From Lentzea aerocolonigenes (GTDB lineage: Bacteria > Actinomycetota > Actinomycetes > Mycobacteriales > Pseudonocardiaceae): a DNA stretch of 64,000 nucleotides. The DNA lies in contig NZ_BBOJ01000014.1 of the NCBI RefSeq assembly GCF_000974445.1, forward strand, positions 310,001-374,000. The letters are read 5' to 3'. A program made the translations under genes and the position numbers. A model generated the notes under the pieces. It was given only the letters and a program-made list of their open reading frames with translations, did no database searches and was not told the DNA's origin. Every line of letters begins with the position of its first letter. Position 1 is the first letter of the stretch. Positions 8,109 through 16,537 of this stretch are shown here, one piece after another.

Positions 8109-10877
8109 GTGATCGTCGAGTACCGCGTGCTGGGGGCGTTGGAGGTGCTGCTCGACGGTGCACCCGTCCCGGTTCCCGCTGGTAGAGGCCGGGCGCTGCT
8201 CGCCACCTTGTTGTTGCGCCCCAACGAGTTCGTGTCCGTCGGCGAGCTCGTGGAACGGGTGTGGGACGGTGATCCGCCTGCCCCGGACCGGGCCCACAAG
8301 ACGTTGCAGACGGTCGTGCTGCGCCTCAGGCAGGCGCTGGGTGCGGCCAACTGCGTGCGCACGTCGACGCGCGGGTATGCGGCCGAGGTCGCGCCCAGGC
8401 AGCTCGACCTCACCCGGTTTCGCGAGCTGACGGCGGCGGGTGATCACCGGGCGGCGCTGGAGCTCTGGCGTGGGCCGGTGCTCGCCGACGTGCAGTGCGA
8501 GTCGCTGCACCGCGAGGACGTGCCGCGGTTGCTGGAGGAGCACCTCGCGGCACTGGAGCGCCGGATCGACGACGACCTGGCGCGTGCCACGGACGTGCTG
8601 GTGCCGGAGCTGCGGTCGTTGATCCAGAAGCACCCGCTGCGCGAGACGTTCTGGGCGCAGCTGATGCTCGCGCTGCACCGGGCGGGGCAGCAGGCCGAGG
8701 CGCTCACAGTCTTCCAGGAGATTCGCGCGCGCCTCGCGGACGAGCTGGGCGTCAGTCCCGGTCAACGGTTGCGCGACGCGCAGGAGGCGGTGCTCAGCGG
8801 TGCGGTGCCGGAGTCGGCGGTGCCTCGTCAGCTGCCCTCCGCGCACCCGCGCTTCGTCGGCCGTGAGCAGGAGCTGGCGCGCCTGACCGAGACGCTGGCC
8901 GCGAGGCCCGGTGAGCCGGTGCTGATCTCCGCGATCAACGGTATCGGCGGGGTCGGCAAGACCGCGCTCGCCGTGCAGTGGGCGCACCGGGTCGTCGACC
9001 GCTTCCCGGACGGTCAGCTGTACGTCAACCTGCGCGGCTTCGACACCGGTGCCGAGCCGCTGAACCCGGCCGCGGTCGCCCGCGACTTCCTGCTCGCGCT
9101 TGGCGTGCCGGCGAAGGAGGTGCCGTCGTCGCGGGAGGCGTTGATCGCGTCGTACCGGTCCGAGCTGGCACGGCGGCGGGTACTGCTGGTGCTGGACAAC
9201 GCCAGGGACGTCGAACAGGTCCGTCCGTTGCTGCCGGGTGGCACCGCGAGTCTGGTCCTGATCACCAGTCGCAACCGCCTGAGCGGGCTCGTCGCGCGGG
9301 AAGGCGCGCGGCCCGTCGCGGTCGACGTGCTGGACGAGCAGGCCGCAGTCGCGCTCCTGGCCGAACGGATCGGCGCGGCGCGCGTGAACGAGGAGCCCAG
9401 CGCGGTGGCACGGCTGGTCGAACGGTGTGCGGGGTTGCCGCTGGCACTCGGCATCGTCGCGGCACGGGCGGCCTACGGCGACTCGCTCGCCGTGCTGGCG
9501 GACGAGCTGGACCAGGAACGGCTCGACGCGCTCGACATCGATGATCCGCAGACCGGCATCCGGTCCGTCTTCTCGTGGTCGCTGCGCTCCGTCGGCGAGG
9601 TCGCGGCGGAGGTGTTCGTGCTGCTGGGCCTGCATCCCGGCCCGGACGTCACGGTCGCCGCCGTCGCCAGCCTCGCCGCCCTGTCGCTCGCCGAGGCGCG
9701 GAAAGCGCTGAACGAGCTCGTCGCGGGCAGTCTGGCGAGCGCGCCGGGCGTCGGCCGGTTCGCCCTGCACGACCTGCTCCGGGACTACGCCGCGGAACGT
9801 GCCGCGGAGCTGGCGCCGGCACGGCGAGCGGACGCGCAGCGCCGGATGTTCGACCACGACGTCCACAGTTCGCTCGCCGCCTGGCGCATGATTTCCAACG
9901 TGACCGCCGAGCAGGCCGGCGGACTGCCGGTGCGGGGTGCGGTGGTCGTCGCACCAGCGGACTACGACGCCGCCCACGAGTGGTTCGCCGAGGAAATCCG
10001 GGTGTTGCTGTCCGTGGTGTCCCAAGCGGAGGCTGCTGGAGCTGACGAAGCCGTCTGGCGGCTGGCCCTGTCGTTGCACCTGCCCCTGTTGTTCAGCGGT
10101 GATCTGCGAGGGGCCGAAGCGGTCGAGCAACGAGGGCTTCTCGCCGCCCAGCGCCTGGGTGACGGGTGGGCGGAGGCGCGCCTGCAGCGCTGCCTCGCCG
10201 CGACCCGCATCGGCCTGCGTGCTCTGCCGCAGGCGGTGAGTCATCTCGAGGCAGCGCTGCGCTACGAAAGCGAGTTCGGTCCCCTTCCGGAGGAGTCGAA
10301 CCTCCTGCGCGGCCTGTCCTTCGTCTACGAGCTGCAGGGACGCAGGCAGGACGCGCTCAGGGTGCTGGAGGAGTTCCAGCAGAAGGCCGCCGGTCTGCGG
10401 GGGAGCCTGGAGGAAGCCAACTACCTCAGCGCGCTCGGGTTCGCTCAGCACAAGGTGGGTGAGCACGAACAAGCACTGAAAGCCTGCGGTCGCGCGACGG
10501 CGTTGTTCGCCCGGTTCCCCGACCAGATGCCCACCGAGGCCCGCGCCACCGCGTTCGAGACCCTGGGCGCCATCCACTTCGAGCTCAGTCGTCACGCGGA
10601 GGCGATCGACAGTTACCGGGAGGCCATCGGGCTGCTGCGGCAGATGAAGGCGGCGAGAGACCTCGCGGTGTCGCTCGTCAACCTGGCCGAGGTCCACCTC
10701 GCCGCCGGGGACGCCGGGAGTGCCCGTGGCCACCTCGTCGAGGCGGAGTCCATCTACCTGCGGCTGGGGCGGCCGGAGCTCGCGGACGTGCGGGAACGTC
10801 TCTCGTCACTCGAACAGGTTTGTACCGACCTCTGTGGGGTAGCCCAGAGAAGGATTCCCCACCTGGAGGTGTCATGA
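8109..10877 (+). CDS. AfsR/SARP-family transcriptional regulator with NB-ARC and TPR-like domains
   Basis: 922 aa from the GTG at 8109, where the protein begins MIVEYRVLGALEVLLDG, the normal N-terminus. An open frame continues upstream to 7866, but it runs antisense over the methyltransferase gene. Domains: OmpR-like winged helix (~1-90), bacterial transcriptional activation domain (~95-240), NB-ARC ATPase with P-loop GIGGVGKTA at ~278-286 and VLLVLDNARD as Walker B, then TPR-like helices to the end. It belongs to the AfsR/DnrI/RedD group of activators, often of secondary metabolism. No biosynthetic cluster is visible nearby, so the target is unknown. Confidence 0.92.
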   Translation: MIVEYRVLGALEVLLDGAPVPVPAGRGRALLATLLLRPNEFVSVGELVERVWDGDPPAPDRAHKTLQTVVLRLRQALGAANCVRTSTRGYAAEVAPRQLDLTRFRELTAAGDHRAALELWRGPVLADVQCESLHREDVPRLLEEHLAALERRIDDDLARATDVLVPELRSLIQKHPLRETFWAQLMLALHRAGQQAEALTVFQEIRARLADELGVSPGQRLRDAQEAVLSGAVPESAVPRQLPSAHPRFVGREQELARLTETLAARPGEPVLISAINGIGGVGKTALAVQWAHRVVDRFPDGQLYVNLRGFDTGAEPLNPAAVARDFLLALGVPAKEVPSSREALIASYRSELARRRVLLVLDNARDVEQVRPLLPGGTASLVLITSRNRLSGLVAREGARPVAVDVLDEQAAVALLAERIGAARVNEEPSAVARLVERCAGLPLALGIVAARAAYGDSLAVLADELDQERLDALDIDDPQTGIRSVFSWSLRSVGEVAAEVFVLLGLHPGPDVTVAAVASLAALSLAEARKALNELVAGSLASAPGVGRFALHDLLRDYAAERAAELAPARRADAQRRMFDHDVHSSLAAWRMISNVTAEQAGGLPVRGAVVVAPADYDAAHEWFAEEIRVLLSVVSQAEAAGADEAVWRLALSLHLPLLFSGDLRGAEAVEQRGLLAAQRLGDGWAEARLQRCLAATRIGLRALPQAVSHLEAALRYESEFGPLPEESNLLRGLSFVYELQGRRQDALRVLEEFQQKAAGLRGSLEEANYLSALGFAQHKVGEHEQALKACGRATALFARFPDQMPTEARATAFETLGAIHFELSRHAEAIDSYREAIGLLRQMKAARDLAVSLVNLAEVHLAAGDAGSARGHLVEAESIYLRLGRPELADVRERLSSLEQVCTDLCGVAQRRIPHLEVS

Positions 10878-11029
10878 TCGTTCTCGGTCTGATCCTGCTC
10901 GTCGTCGGATGGCTGGCCGGCATCAGCATCCTGACGACCATCGGAGTAGTGCTTCTGGTGATCGGCGCGATCCTGGCCGTGCTCGGCGCGGTCGGCAAGC
11001 CGGTCGGTGGACGCGCGCACTACTTCTAA
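10874..11029 (+). CDS. Small membrane protein, DUF6131-like
   Basis: 51 aa, nearly all hydrophobic: MIVLGLILLVVGWLAGIS followed by a second helix and the tail GGRAHYF. Two membrane segments are likely. The ATG at 10874 overlaps the regulator stop in an ATGA and has the ribosome site CTGGAGG just upstream. The pattern matches the DUF6131 family of tiny actinobacterial membrane proteins, whose function is unknown. Confidence 0.85.
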   Translation: MIVLGLILLVVGWLAGISILTTIGVVLLVIGAILAVLGAVGKPVGGRAHYF

Positions 11030-11065
11030 GGCCGCCTGAGCGTCCGTTCCTCACCTGAGGAACAA

Positions 11066-11102
11066 CGAAGGGGGAACCTCCACTGTGGAGGTTCCCCCTT
11101 CG
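11066..11102 (+). terminator. Intrinsic terminator after the AfsR/DUF6131 operon
   Basis: A perfect 17-bp inverted repeat (11066-11082 with 11086-11102) with a 3-base loop. It is followed by only a weak T run (GCGTTGTAT). As it lies between convergent genes it may stop transcription from both sides. Confidence 0.85.
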
Positions 11103-11120
11103 CGTTGTATCACAACGGTT

Positions 11121-11222
11121 TTACACGTTGTTCTTCGCGCGTGCGGCAGCCGCGAACACTCCGAACGCGACCCCCAGCATGGCCAGAGCGGCGACGGCGG
11201 CAACAACAAGATCAACAGACAT
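11121..11222 (-). CDS. Very small single-pass membrane protein
   Basis: 33 aa, starting MSVDLVVAAVAALAMLGV and ending in RAKNNV: one hydrophobic helix with a short basic tail. The ATG at 11222 is preceded by GAGGGAG about 11 bases upstream, and the gene ends just before the shared terminator. Evidence is the ribosome site, the clean helix-plus-positive-tail layout and its placement. It is too short for homology by eye, so it may be spurious. Confidence 0.5.
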   Translation of the reverse strand: MSVDLVVAAVAALAMLGVAFGVFAAAARAKNNV

Positions 11223-11307
11223 GATCAGAAAAACTCCCTCTTGCGATCTCTCCCGTCCCTATGACGCCGGGGTACCCGCAAAAGTTGCCTCGGGTAACGT
11301 TTTCGGG

Positions 11308-12561
11308 GTGAAACTCCGTGCTGTGGAAGCGCGTGTGCTCTCCGTAGCGCCGTGGCTGCTCGCCCTGTCGGTCATCGGGCACCTGTTCATGGTCGCGTTC
11401 CAGACGAAGATGACCATGATCGACCTGCTGGTCTACCGCAACGGGTCGCCGCACCTCTTCAGCGGTGACCTCTACGCGTGGCGGCTCGACCAGTACGCGG
11501 ACGTGTTCCCGCTGCCGTTCACGTACCCGCCGTTCGCGGCCGCGATCTTCACGCCGATGAGCTGGATCCCGTGGGAGGCGTCCCGCTGGGTCTGGCAGCT
11601 GATCTGTCTCGGCTGCCTGTACTTCATCGTGCGCACCAGCCTCAAGCTGCTGAAGCTGAACGACCCGCGCCGCGCGATGTTCTGGACCGCGCTGGTGCTG
11701 TGGATCGAGCCGGTGCGCACCACGCTCAACTACGGCCAGATCAACCTGGTGCTGTGCGCGATCCTGATCGGCACGCTCGCCAGCGCGCGGAACTGGGTCG
11801 GCGGCGCCGGTGTGGGTTTCACCGCGGGCATCAAGCTGACGCCCGCTATTTCCGGTTTGTACTTCCTCATCCAACGCCGGTGGATGGCTGCCGTCTGGTC
11901 GTTCGTGGCGTTCGTCGCCGTGTACGGCATCGGCTGGGTCATCTCGCCCGCGCAGTCCAACGAGTTCTGGTTCGAGCTGCTCGGTGACGCGAGCCGGGTC
12001 GGACCGGTCGGCAGTGCGATCAACCAGTCGTTGCGCGGGGCGTTGAGCCGCACGGTCGGCTACGACGTCGGGCACCTGCGACACGACCACCTGGTCTCCG
12101 ACTCCACTCTGGCCTTCTACCTCTATCTCGCCGTCATGCTGTTCGCCGCCGCTCTGACGTGGTTCGCGGTCAGCAAGACCAAGGACGTGCTCGCGCTGAT
12201 CGTGAGCGTCCAGATGCTCGGCCTGCTGGTCTCGCCGATCTCGTGGAGCCACCACTGGGTGTGGATGGTGCCCGCCCTGCTGTGGCTGATCTACGAGGGC
12301 GGACACCTCCTGTGCAAGATCACCGCCGGTCTCTGGGTGCTGCTGACCGGCGGCTACCTGATCTCGTTCCTGCTGCTCGCCCAGCCGAACATCTGGGACT
12401 TCCCACGGCCGTGGATCTTCGTGCTGCTCGGCTGGGGCTATCCGGCCGCGGGCATGCTCACGCTGGTCGCGATCGGTCTAGCAACCCGGCGTCAACGGGA
12501 CGAGCTGCTGGCCGGCGAGGAGGAAGCTGCCGACGGCGAACCCAGCCGAGTCGCCGGCTGA
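11308..12561 (+). CDS. GT87-family polyprenol-phosphate mannosyltransferase-like membrane protein
   Basis: 417 aa from the GTG at 11308; the open frame further left covers the small antisense gene. About 10 membrane helices are visible. The first loop has IDLLVYRNG then DLYAW, and the following segment PLPFTYPPFAAAIF with LNYGQINLVLC and GIKLTPAI is characteristic of DUF2029/GT87 (PimE-like alpha-1,2-mannosyltransferases using polyprenol-phosphate mannose). SPISWSHHWVWMVPALLWL is the other conserved motif. It probably mannosylates a cell-envelope glycolipid. Its last 84 bases overlap the convergent gene. Confidence 0.9.
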   Translation: MKLRAVEARVLSVAPWLLALSVIGHLFMVAFQTKMTMIDLLVYRNGSPHLFSGDLYAWRLDQYADVFPLPFTYPPFAAAIFTPMSWIPWEASRWVWQLICLGCLYFIVRTSLKLLKLNDPRRAMFWTALVLWIEPVRTTLNYGQINLVLCAILIGTLASARNWVGGAGVGFTAGIKLTPAISGLYFLIQRRWMAAVWSFVAFVAVYGIGWVISPAQSNEFWFELLGDASRVGPVGSAINQSLRGALSRTVGYDVGHLRHDHLVSDSTLAFYLYLAVMLFAAALTWFAVSKTKDVLALIVSVQMLGLLVSPISWSHHWVWMVPALLWLIYEGGHLLCKITAGLWVLLTGGYLISFLLLAQPNIWDFPRPWIFVLLGWGYPAAGMLTLVAIGLATRRQRDELLAGEEEAADGEPSRVAG

Positions 12562-13467
12562 GGCCGGCTTCCAGGAGTTGCGGGCCGCCGTCCAGCCGAG
12601 CAGGCCGTCGGCGTCGAGCGCGGTCTGGAGCGCCTGCCAGCCCTTCCGCACGTGCGGCAGGTAGGTGTCCTTGTCGAGCACGCCCGCGTTGATGCCCGCG
12701 GCGAACGCGTAGGTGATCATCGCGGTGGCCGCCGAGTCCTTGCCGGTGGCGCCCCAGAAGCCGTCGTGGCGCTGGAGGTACCGCAGCGTGTGCGCGCTCT
12801 TGCGCAGGGTCTTGGCGTAGTCGGCGCGGTACGGGTTGTCCTTCGGCAGCGCCAGGATCGCCTTGGCGAGACCCTGCACGGCCCAGCCGTTGGTCTGCAC
12901 GTTCAGGCTCCACAGACCCGTGAGCTCGTTGAACGTGCGCTTCTTGAGGCTGCGGTACGACCGGTACGAGTAGTCGAGCAGGTCCTGGTCGAGGTCGCGC
13001 ACGGCGACCTCGGTGAACGACGGCAGCGACATGGTCAGCGCGTCCGGCGACTTCCAGTAGTCGTACTTCCCGGTCTTCGCCTGGGCCCGCAGGTTGTCCC
13101 GCAACGGCTGGAGCACCTCAGGCTCCGGGTGGAAGAACGACACGGCGAGGTAGGCCTCACCGCTCGCCTGCGGGTCCGGGGCGTACGGGTTCGCCGGGTC
13201 GAGGGGCAGCAGGTACTTGTTGGCCTGCACCCACGGCCACGTCTTGTGGTTGCTGATCCCGGTCGTCCGGACCTGCGCGATGTTGCCGGTGTGGAAGTTC
13301 GCGTTGGACCAGTTGTTCGCCTTGAGGTCGGTGCCCTTGGTGACCCACGCCGCACTGGCCTTGATCATCACGTCCGTCACGGCACAGGGCACGGCCTGCG
13401 CGGCCGCCGGTGCGATCAGAAGACTGCCTGCCAGCGCAACTACGAACAAAGGTGTGCGCAACCGCAT
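12478..13467 (-). CDS. Secreted glycoside hydrolase-like protein (GH88/GH105 fold)
   Basis: 329 aa from the ATG at 13467, which has AGAGGG 9 bases upstream; an ATG at 13485 is in frame but has poor spacing. A signal peptide is clear (LFVVALAGSLLIAPAAAQA). The mature part is helical, with RYLQRHDGFWGATGKDSAATAMITYAF and NGWAVQGLAKAILALP resembling the alpha6/alpha6 barrel of unsaturated glucuronyl or rhamnogalacturonyl hydrolases. I do not identify the catalytic Asp with certainty, so the substrate is open. Its 3' end overlaps the GT87 gene by 84 bases, which is unusually long. Confidence 0.7.
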   Translation of the reverse strand: MRLRTPLFVVALAGSLLIAPAAAQAVPCAVTDVMIKASAAWVTKGTDLKANNWSNANFHTGNIAQVRTTGISNHKTWPWVQANKYLLPLDPANPYAPDPQASGEAYLAVSFFHPEPEVLQPLRDNLRAQAKTGKYDYWKSPDALTMSLPSFTEVAVRDLDQDLLDYSYRSYRSLKKRTFNELTGLWSLNVQTNGWAVQGLAKAILALPKDNPYRADYAKTLRKSAHTLRYLQRHDGFWGATGKDSAATAMITYAFAAGINAGVLDKDTYLPHVRKGWQALQTALDADGLLGWTAARNSWKPASAGDSAGFAVGSFLLAGQQLVPLTPGC

Positions 13468-13521
13468 GAGGGTGTTCCCTCTCATCTCCGCGGGCGGCGG
13501 CAGCGCACATTCTTGACCGAA

Positions 13522-13815
13522 TCAGGTCAACGCGTCCAGGACCCCGTCGATTTCCTCGGCGAGGGACACGTCGAGCGCGGTGATTCCTCCCTTGTAGTGG
13601 GTGCTCAGGCGAAATGTCAGGGTCTTGTAGCGAATGTCGACGTCAGGGTGGTGGTTGTCGTTCTCCGCGATCTCCGCGACCCGGTTCACGACCATGATCG
13701 CCTGCGCGAAGCTCGCCAGTTCCACGGTCCGGACCAGGGTGGCGTCCTGGGCGGTCCAGTCGGGCAGCTTGGGCAGCACGTCGTTCAGCTGATCGTCGCT
13801 CAACAGCTCGGCCAT
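13522..13815 (-). CDS. 4a-hydroxytetrahydrobiopterin dehydratase
   Basis: 97 aa from the ATG at 13815 (MAELLSDDQLNDVLPKLPDW); an upstream in-frame start at 13839 would add 8 residues. The active-site signature ENDNHHPDVDIRYKTLTFRL contains the three-His/Asp set of pterin-4a-carbinolamine dehydratases, which recycle oxidised tetrahydrobiopterin. Length is typical for the family. It is divergent from the TPP riboswitch region and stands alone. No aromatic amino-acid hydroxylase is nearby, so its partner is unknown. Confidence 0.92.
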   Translation of the reverse strand: MAELLSDDQLNDVLPKLPDWTAQDATLVRTVELASFAQAIMVVNRVAEIAENDNHHPDVDIRYKTLTFRLSTHYKGGITALDVSLAEEIDGVLDALT

Positions 13816-13856
13816 GTCCTGATCGTCCCACCACGTCACGTAAGCTGCGCGTTTGC

Positions 13857-13946
13857 CACGGGAGTCCGGTGAAGCGCCGGGCTGAGAGGAGGGCTCGCAA
13901 GCCCTCGACCGTCCACCTGATCCGGGTCATACCGGCGTAGGGAGAG
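13857..13946 (+). promoter_or_regulatory. TPP (thiamine pyrophosphate) riboswitch
   Basis: The THI element is plain: GGGAGTCCGG at the 5' side, GCTGAGAGGA near 13881, an inner hairpin (GGGCTCGCAAGCCC), then CCACCTGATCCGGGTCATAC and GGCGTAGGGA. It sits 7 bases before thiB. In this family TPP binding usually lowers expression; in high-GC actinobacteria this is often by hiding the ribosome site. No poly-T terminator is seen here, which fits translational control. Confidence 0.95.
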
Positions 13947-13952
13947 ATTGAC

Positions 13953-14951
13953 GTGAGAAGGATTTTTGCTGTTCTCGCCGCGTTGGCGCTGACCGGTTGT
14001 TCGGCCGGTACGTCGACCGCGCCGCAGACGCACGAGGTCACGTTGGTGACGCACGACTCGTTCGTGGTGAAGGAAGGCCTCCTGGACGAGTTCCAGAAGG
14101 CCAGCGGCATCACCGTGAAGCAGATCGCTTCGGGTGACGCCGGCGAGCTCACGAACAAGCTGGTGCTCACCAAGGCCAACCCGATCGGTGACGTCGCGTT
14201 CGGCGTCGACTCGACGTTCGCCTCGCGGGCGCTGTCCGAGGGCGTGTTCGCCGAGTACGCCTCGCCGGAGGCCTCGAAGGGCGCGCAGCGGTACCAGGTC
14301 GACTCCACGGGCCGCCTGCATGCCGTCGACGTCGGTGACGTGTGCCTGAACATCGACCCGGCAAAGCTCGGCGGGGTCGAGCCGACGTCGTACGAGGACC
14401 TGACCGACCCGAAGTTCAAGGACAAGCTGGTCGTGGAGAACCCGGCCACGTCCTCGCCCGGGCTCGCGTTCCTGCTCGGCACGATCGCGAAGTTCGGCGA
14501 GAACGGCTGGCAAGACTACTGGACCAAGCTCAAGGCCAACGGCGTCAAGGTCGTGAGCGGCTGGGAAGAGGCCTACAACCAGGAGTTCTCCGCCACGAAG
14601 GGCACGCGGCCCATCGTGGTGTCGTACGCCTCGTCGCCGTCGGCGGAGGGCGGCAAGACCAAGGCCGTGCTCGGCACCTGCTACCGCCAGGTCGAGTACG
14701 CCGGTGTGCTGTCCGGGGCGAAGAACCCGGAGGACGCGAAGAAGGTCCTCGACTTCCTGCTTGGCGAGAAGTTCCAGGCCCAGGTCGCCGAGCAGATGTA
14801 CGTCTACCCGTCGCGCGAGGGCGTCGCGCAGCCCGAGTCGTGGGCCAAGGACGCGCCGTTGCCCACGAACCCGCAGACGCTGCCCGCGGACAAGGTGAAG
14901 GACAACCGCGAAGCGTGGGTCGAGCAGTGGCGCAAGCTCGTGCAGGGCTGA
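13953..14951 (+). CDS. thiB: Thiamine ABC transporter substrate-binding lipoprotein
   Basis: 332 aa. The N-terminus MRRIFAVLAALALTGCSAG is a lipoprotein signal with Cys after LTG. The mature protein begins VTLVTHDSFVVKEGLLDEF, the typical start of the ThiB/TbpA family, and has the later IVVSYASSP motif. It captures thiamine or its phosphates outside the membrane and delivers them to the permease. The TPP riboswitch directly upstream and thiP/thiQ downstream confirm the substrate class. The GTG at 13953 follows GGGAGAG. Confidence 0.95.
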   Translation: MRRIFAVLAALALTGCSAGTSTAPQTHEVTLVTHDSFVVKEGLLDEFQKASGITVKQIASGDAGELTNKLVLTKANPIGDVAFGVDSTFASRALSEGVFAEYASPEASKGAQRYQVDSTGRLHAVDVGDVCLNIDPAKLGGVEPTSYEDLTDPKFKDKLVVENPATSSPGLAFLLGTIAKFGENGWQDYWTKLKANGVKVVSGWEEAYNQEFSATKGTRPIVVSYASSPSAEGGKTKAVLGTCYRQVEYAGVLSGAKNPEDAKKVLDFLLGEKFQAQVAEQMYVYPSREGVAQPESWAKDAPLPTNPQTLPADKVKDNREAWVEQWRKLVQG

Positions 14952-16537
14952 TCACGGCTCGTTCTGGCTGGTCAGCGGCCGCTTTGCTGCCGCTGGCCTT
15001 CCTGGGACTGTTCTTCGCGTGGCCCGTGCTGGCGATCGTGTCGCTCGGGCTGCGCGAGGGCGGGGTCGTCTCCGCCCTGTTCAGCGGGGAGACCTGGGAG
15101 CTCGTCGGCTTCACGCTCGGGCAGGCTCTGGCGTCGACGGTCGTGGCAGTCGTCGCCGGGCTTCCCGTGGCGTTCGTGCTCGCGCGCTGCCGTCTGCGCG
15201 GGCTCGGGTTCGTGCGCGCGGCCGTGATGGTGCCGTTCGTGCTGCCGACCGTGGTGGTGGGCTTGGCCTTCCGCACGTTCTGGCCGGACGGCGGGGTGTT
15301 GCCGATCGTGCTGGCCAACGCTTTCTTCAACGTCGCCGTCGTCGCACGGACCGTCGGCGGGCTTTGGGCGCACACGGATCGACGGGCCGAAGACGCGGCT
15401 CGTGCCTTGGGTGCCTCACGGCCGCGGGCGTTCCTGTCGGTGGTGCTGCCCGCGCTGGCGCCCGCGATCGGGTCGGCCGCGGCGGTCGTGTTCCTGTTCT
15501 GCGCCACCAGTTTCGGTGTGGTCCTGGTGCTGGGCGGGTCGCGGTACCGGACGCTGGAGACCGAGATCTACCTGCGGACGGTCGAGCTGTTCGACCTGTC
15601 GGGGGCGGCGGCGCTGTCGTTGCTCCAGTTCGCCGCGGTGCTCGCCGTGCTGGTGCTGGGGGCTCTCGCCCGGCGCCGGCGGGAGACCGCGTTGTCGTTG
15701 CGCGGCAGGGAAGAGCTGGCGCGGCGGCCGTCCGGTGGCGAGTGGTGCGTCGTGGCCGTGGCGTTCGGTGTCGTGGCCGCTCTGCTGACGCCGGTCGTCG
15801 GACTGGTGACGCGGTCGCTGTCCACTCGGGACGGATGGAGTTTCGCGGGTTACGCGGCGCTGGCGTCCCGCGGTGACCGCGGCACGTTGGCGGTGACCGG
15901 GATCGACGCCGCGCTGAACTCGGTGCGGACCGCGTTCGACGCGACGCTGGTGGCGTTGGTGGTCGGGGTGTTCTCGGCGGTGGTGCTGGTCGGGCTGCGG
16001 CGGTCGGGATCGCGGATCTCCGAGGTGCTCGACACCGCGTTGATGCTGCCGCTCGGGGTATCCGCGGTGACGGTCGGCTTCGGCTACCTGGTCACGATGG
16101 ACGCGTTGCCCGGTGACTTCCGGACCTCGCCGATGCTGGTGCCGCTGGCGCAGGCACTGGTCGTGACGCCGTTGATCGTGCGGATGGTGCTGCCGGTGCT
16201 GCGGGCCGTCGACGAACGTCTGCGGCAGGCGGCGGCGACGCTGGGCGCTTCGCCGTGGCGCGTGTGGCGCGAGGTGGACCTGCCGCTGGCCGGCCGTTCG
16301 CTCGCGGCGGCGGCCGGGTTCGGGTACGTGGTGGCGCTGGGGGAGTTCGGGGCGACGAGCTTCCTCGCGCGACCGGACGCGCCGACGTTGCCGGTGGTGA
16401 TCGCACGGCTGATGTCGCGGCCGGGGGAGTTGAACAGCCAGATGGCCTACGCGGCGTGCGCGCTGCTGATGGTCGTCACGGTCGGGTGCGTGCTGCTGAT
16501 CGAACGGTTGCGCGTGCCGAGCAGCGGGGAGTTCTGA
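14927..16537 (+). CDS. thiP: Thiamine ABC transporter permease
   Basis: About 536 aa from the GTG at 14927, which overlaps thiB by 25 bases. A start just downstream of the thiB stop would need CTG. Twelve membrane segments and two copies of the inner-membrane permease (EAA) motif are visible: AEDAARALGASRPRAF in the first half and RQAAATLGASPWRVW in the second. This doubled layout is typical of ThiP. The frame is open far upstream through thiB, but that part is a shadow. Confidence 0.92.
   Translation: MAQARAGLITARSGWSAAALLPLAFLGLFFAWPVLAIVSLGLREGGVVSALFSGETWELVGFTLGQALASTVVAVVAGLPVAFVLARCRLRGLGFVRAAVMVPFVLPTVVVGLAFRTFWPDGGVLPIVLANAFFNVAVVARTVGGLWAHTDRRAEDAARALGASRPRAFLSVVLPALAPAIGSAAAVVFLFCATSFGVVLVLGGSRYRTLETEIYLRTVELFDLSGAAALSLLQFAAVLAVLVLGALARRRRETALSLRGREELARRPSGGEWCVVAVAFGVVAALLTPVVGLVTRSLSTRDGWSFAGYAALASRGDRGTLAVTGIDAALNSVRTAFDATLVALVVGVFSAVVLVGLRRSGSRISEVLDTALMLPLGVSAVTVGFGYLVTMDALPGDFRTSPMLVPLAQALVVTPLIVRMVLPVLRAVDERLRQAAATLGASPWRVWREVDLPLAGRSLAAAAGFGYVVALGEFGATSFLARPDAPTLPVVIARLMSRPGELNSQMAYAACALLMVVTVGCVLLIERLRVPSSGEF

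Noticed and set aside
8094..10733. 879-codon open frame antisense to the AfsR-type regulator
   Set aside because: Composition-driven shadow. All domains of the regulator are intact on the plus strand.
13843..13946. Reading the riboswitch region as a start of the dehydratase gene
   Set aside because: The THI element faces thiB on the plus strand; the dehydratase starts at 13815 or 13839 on the other strand.
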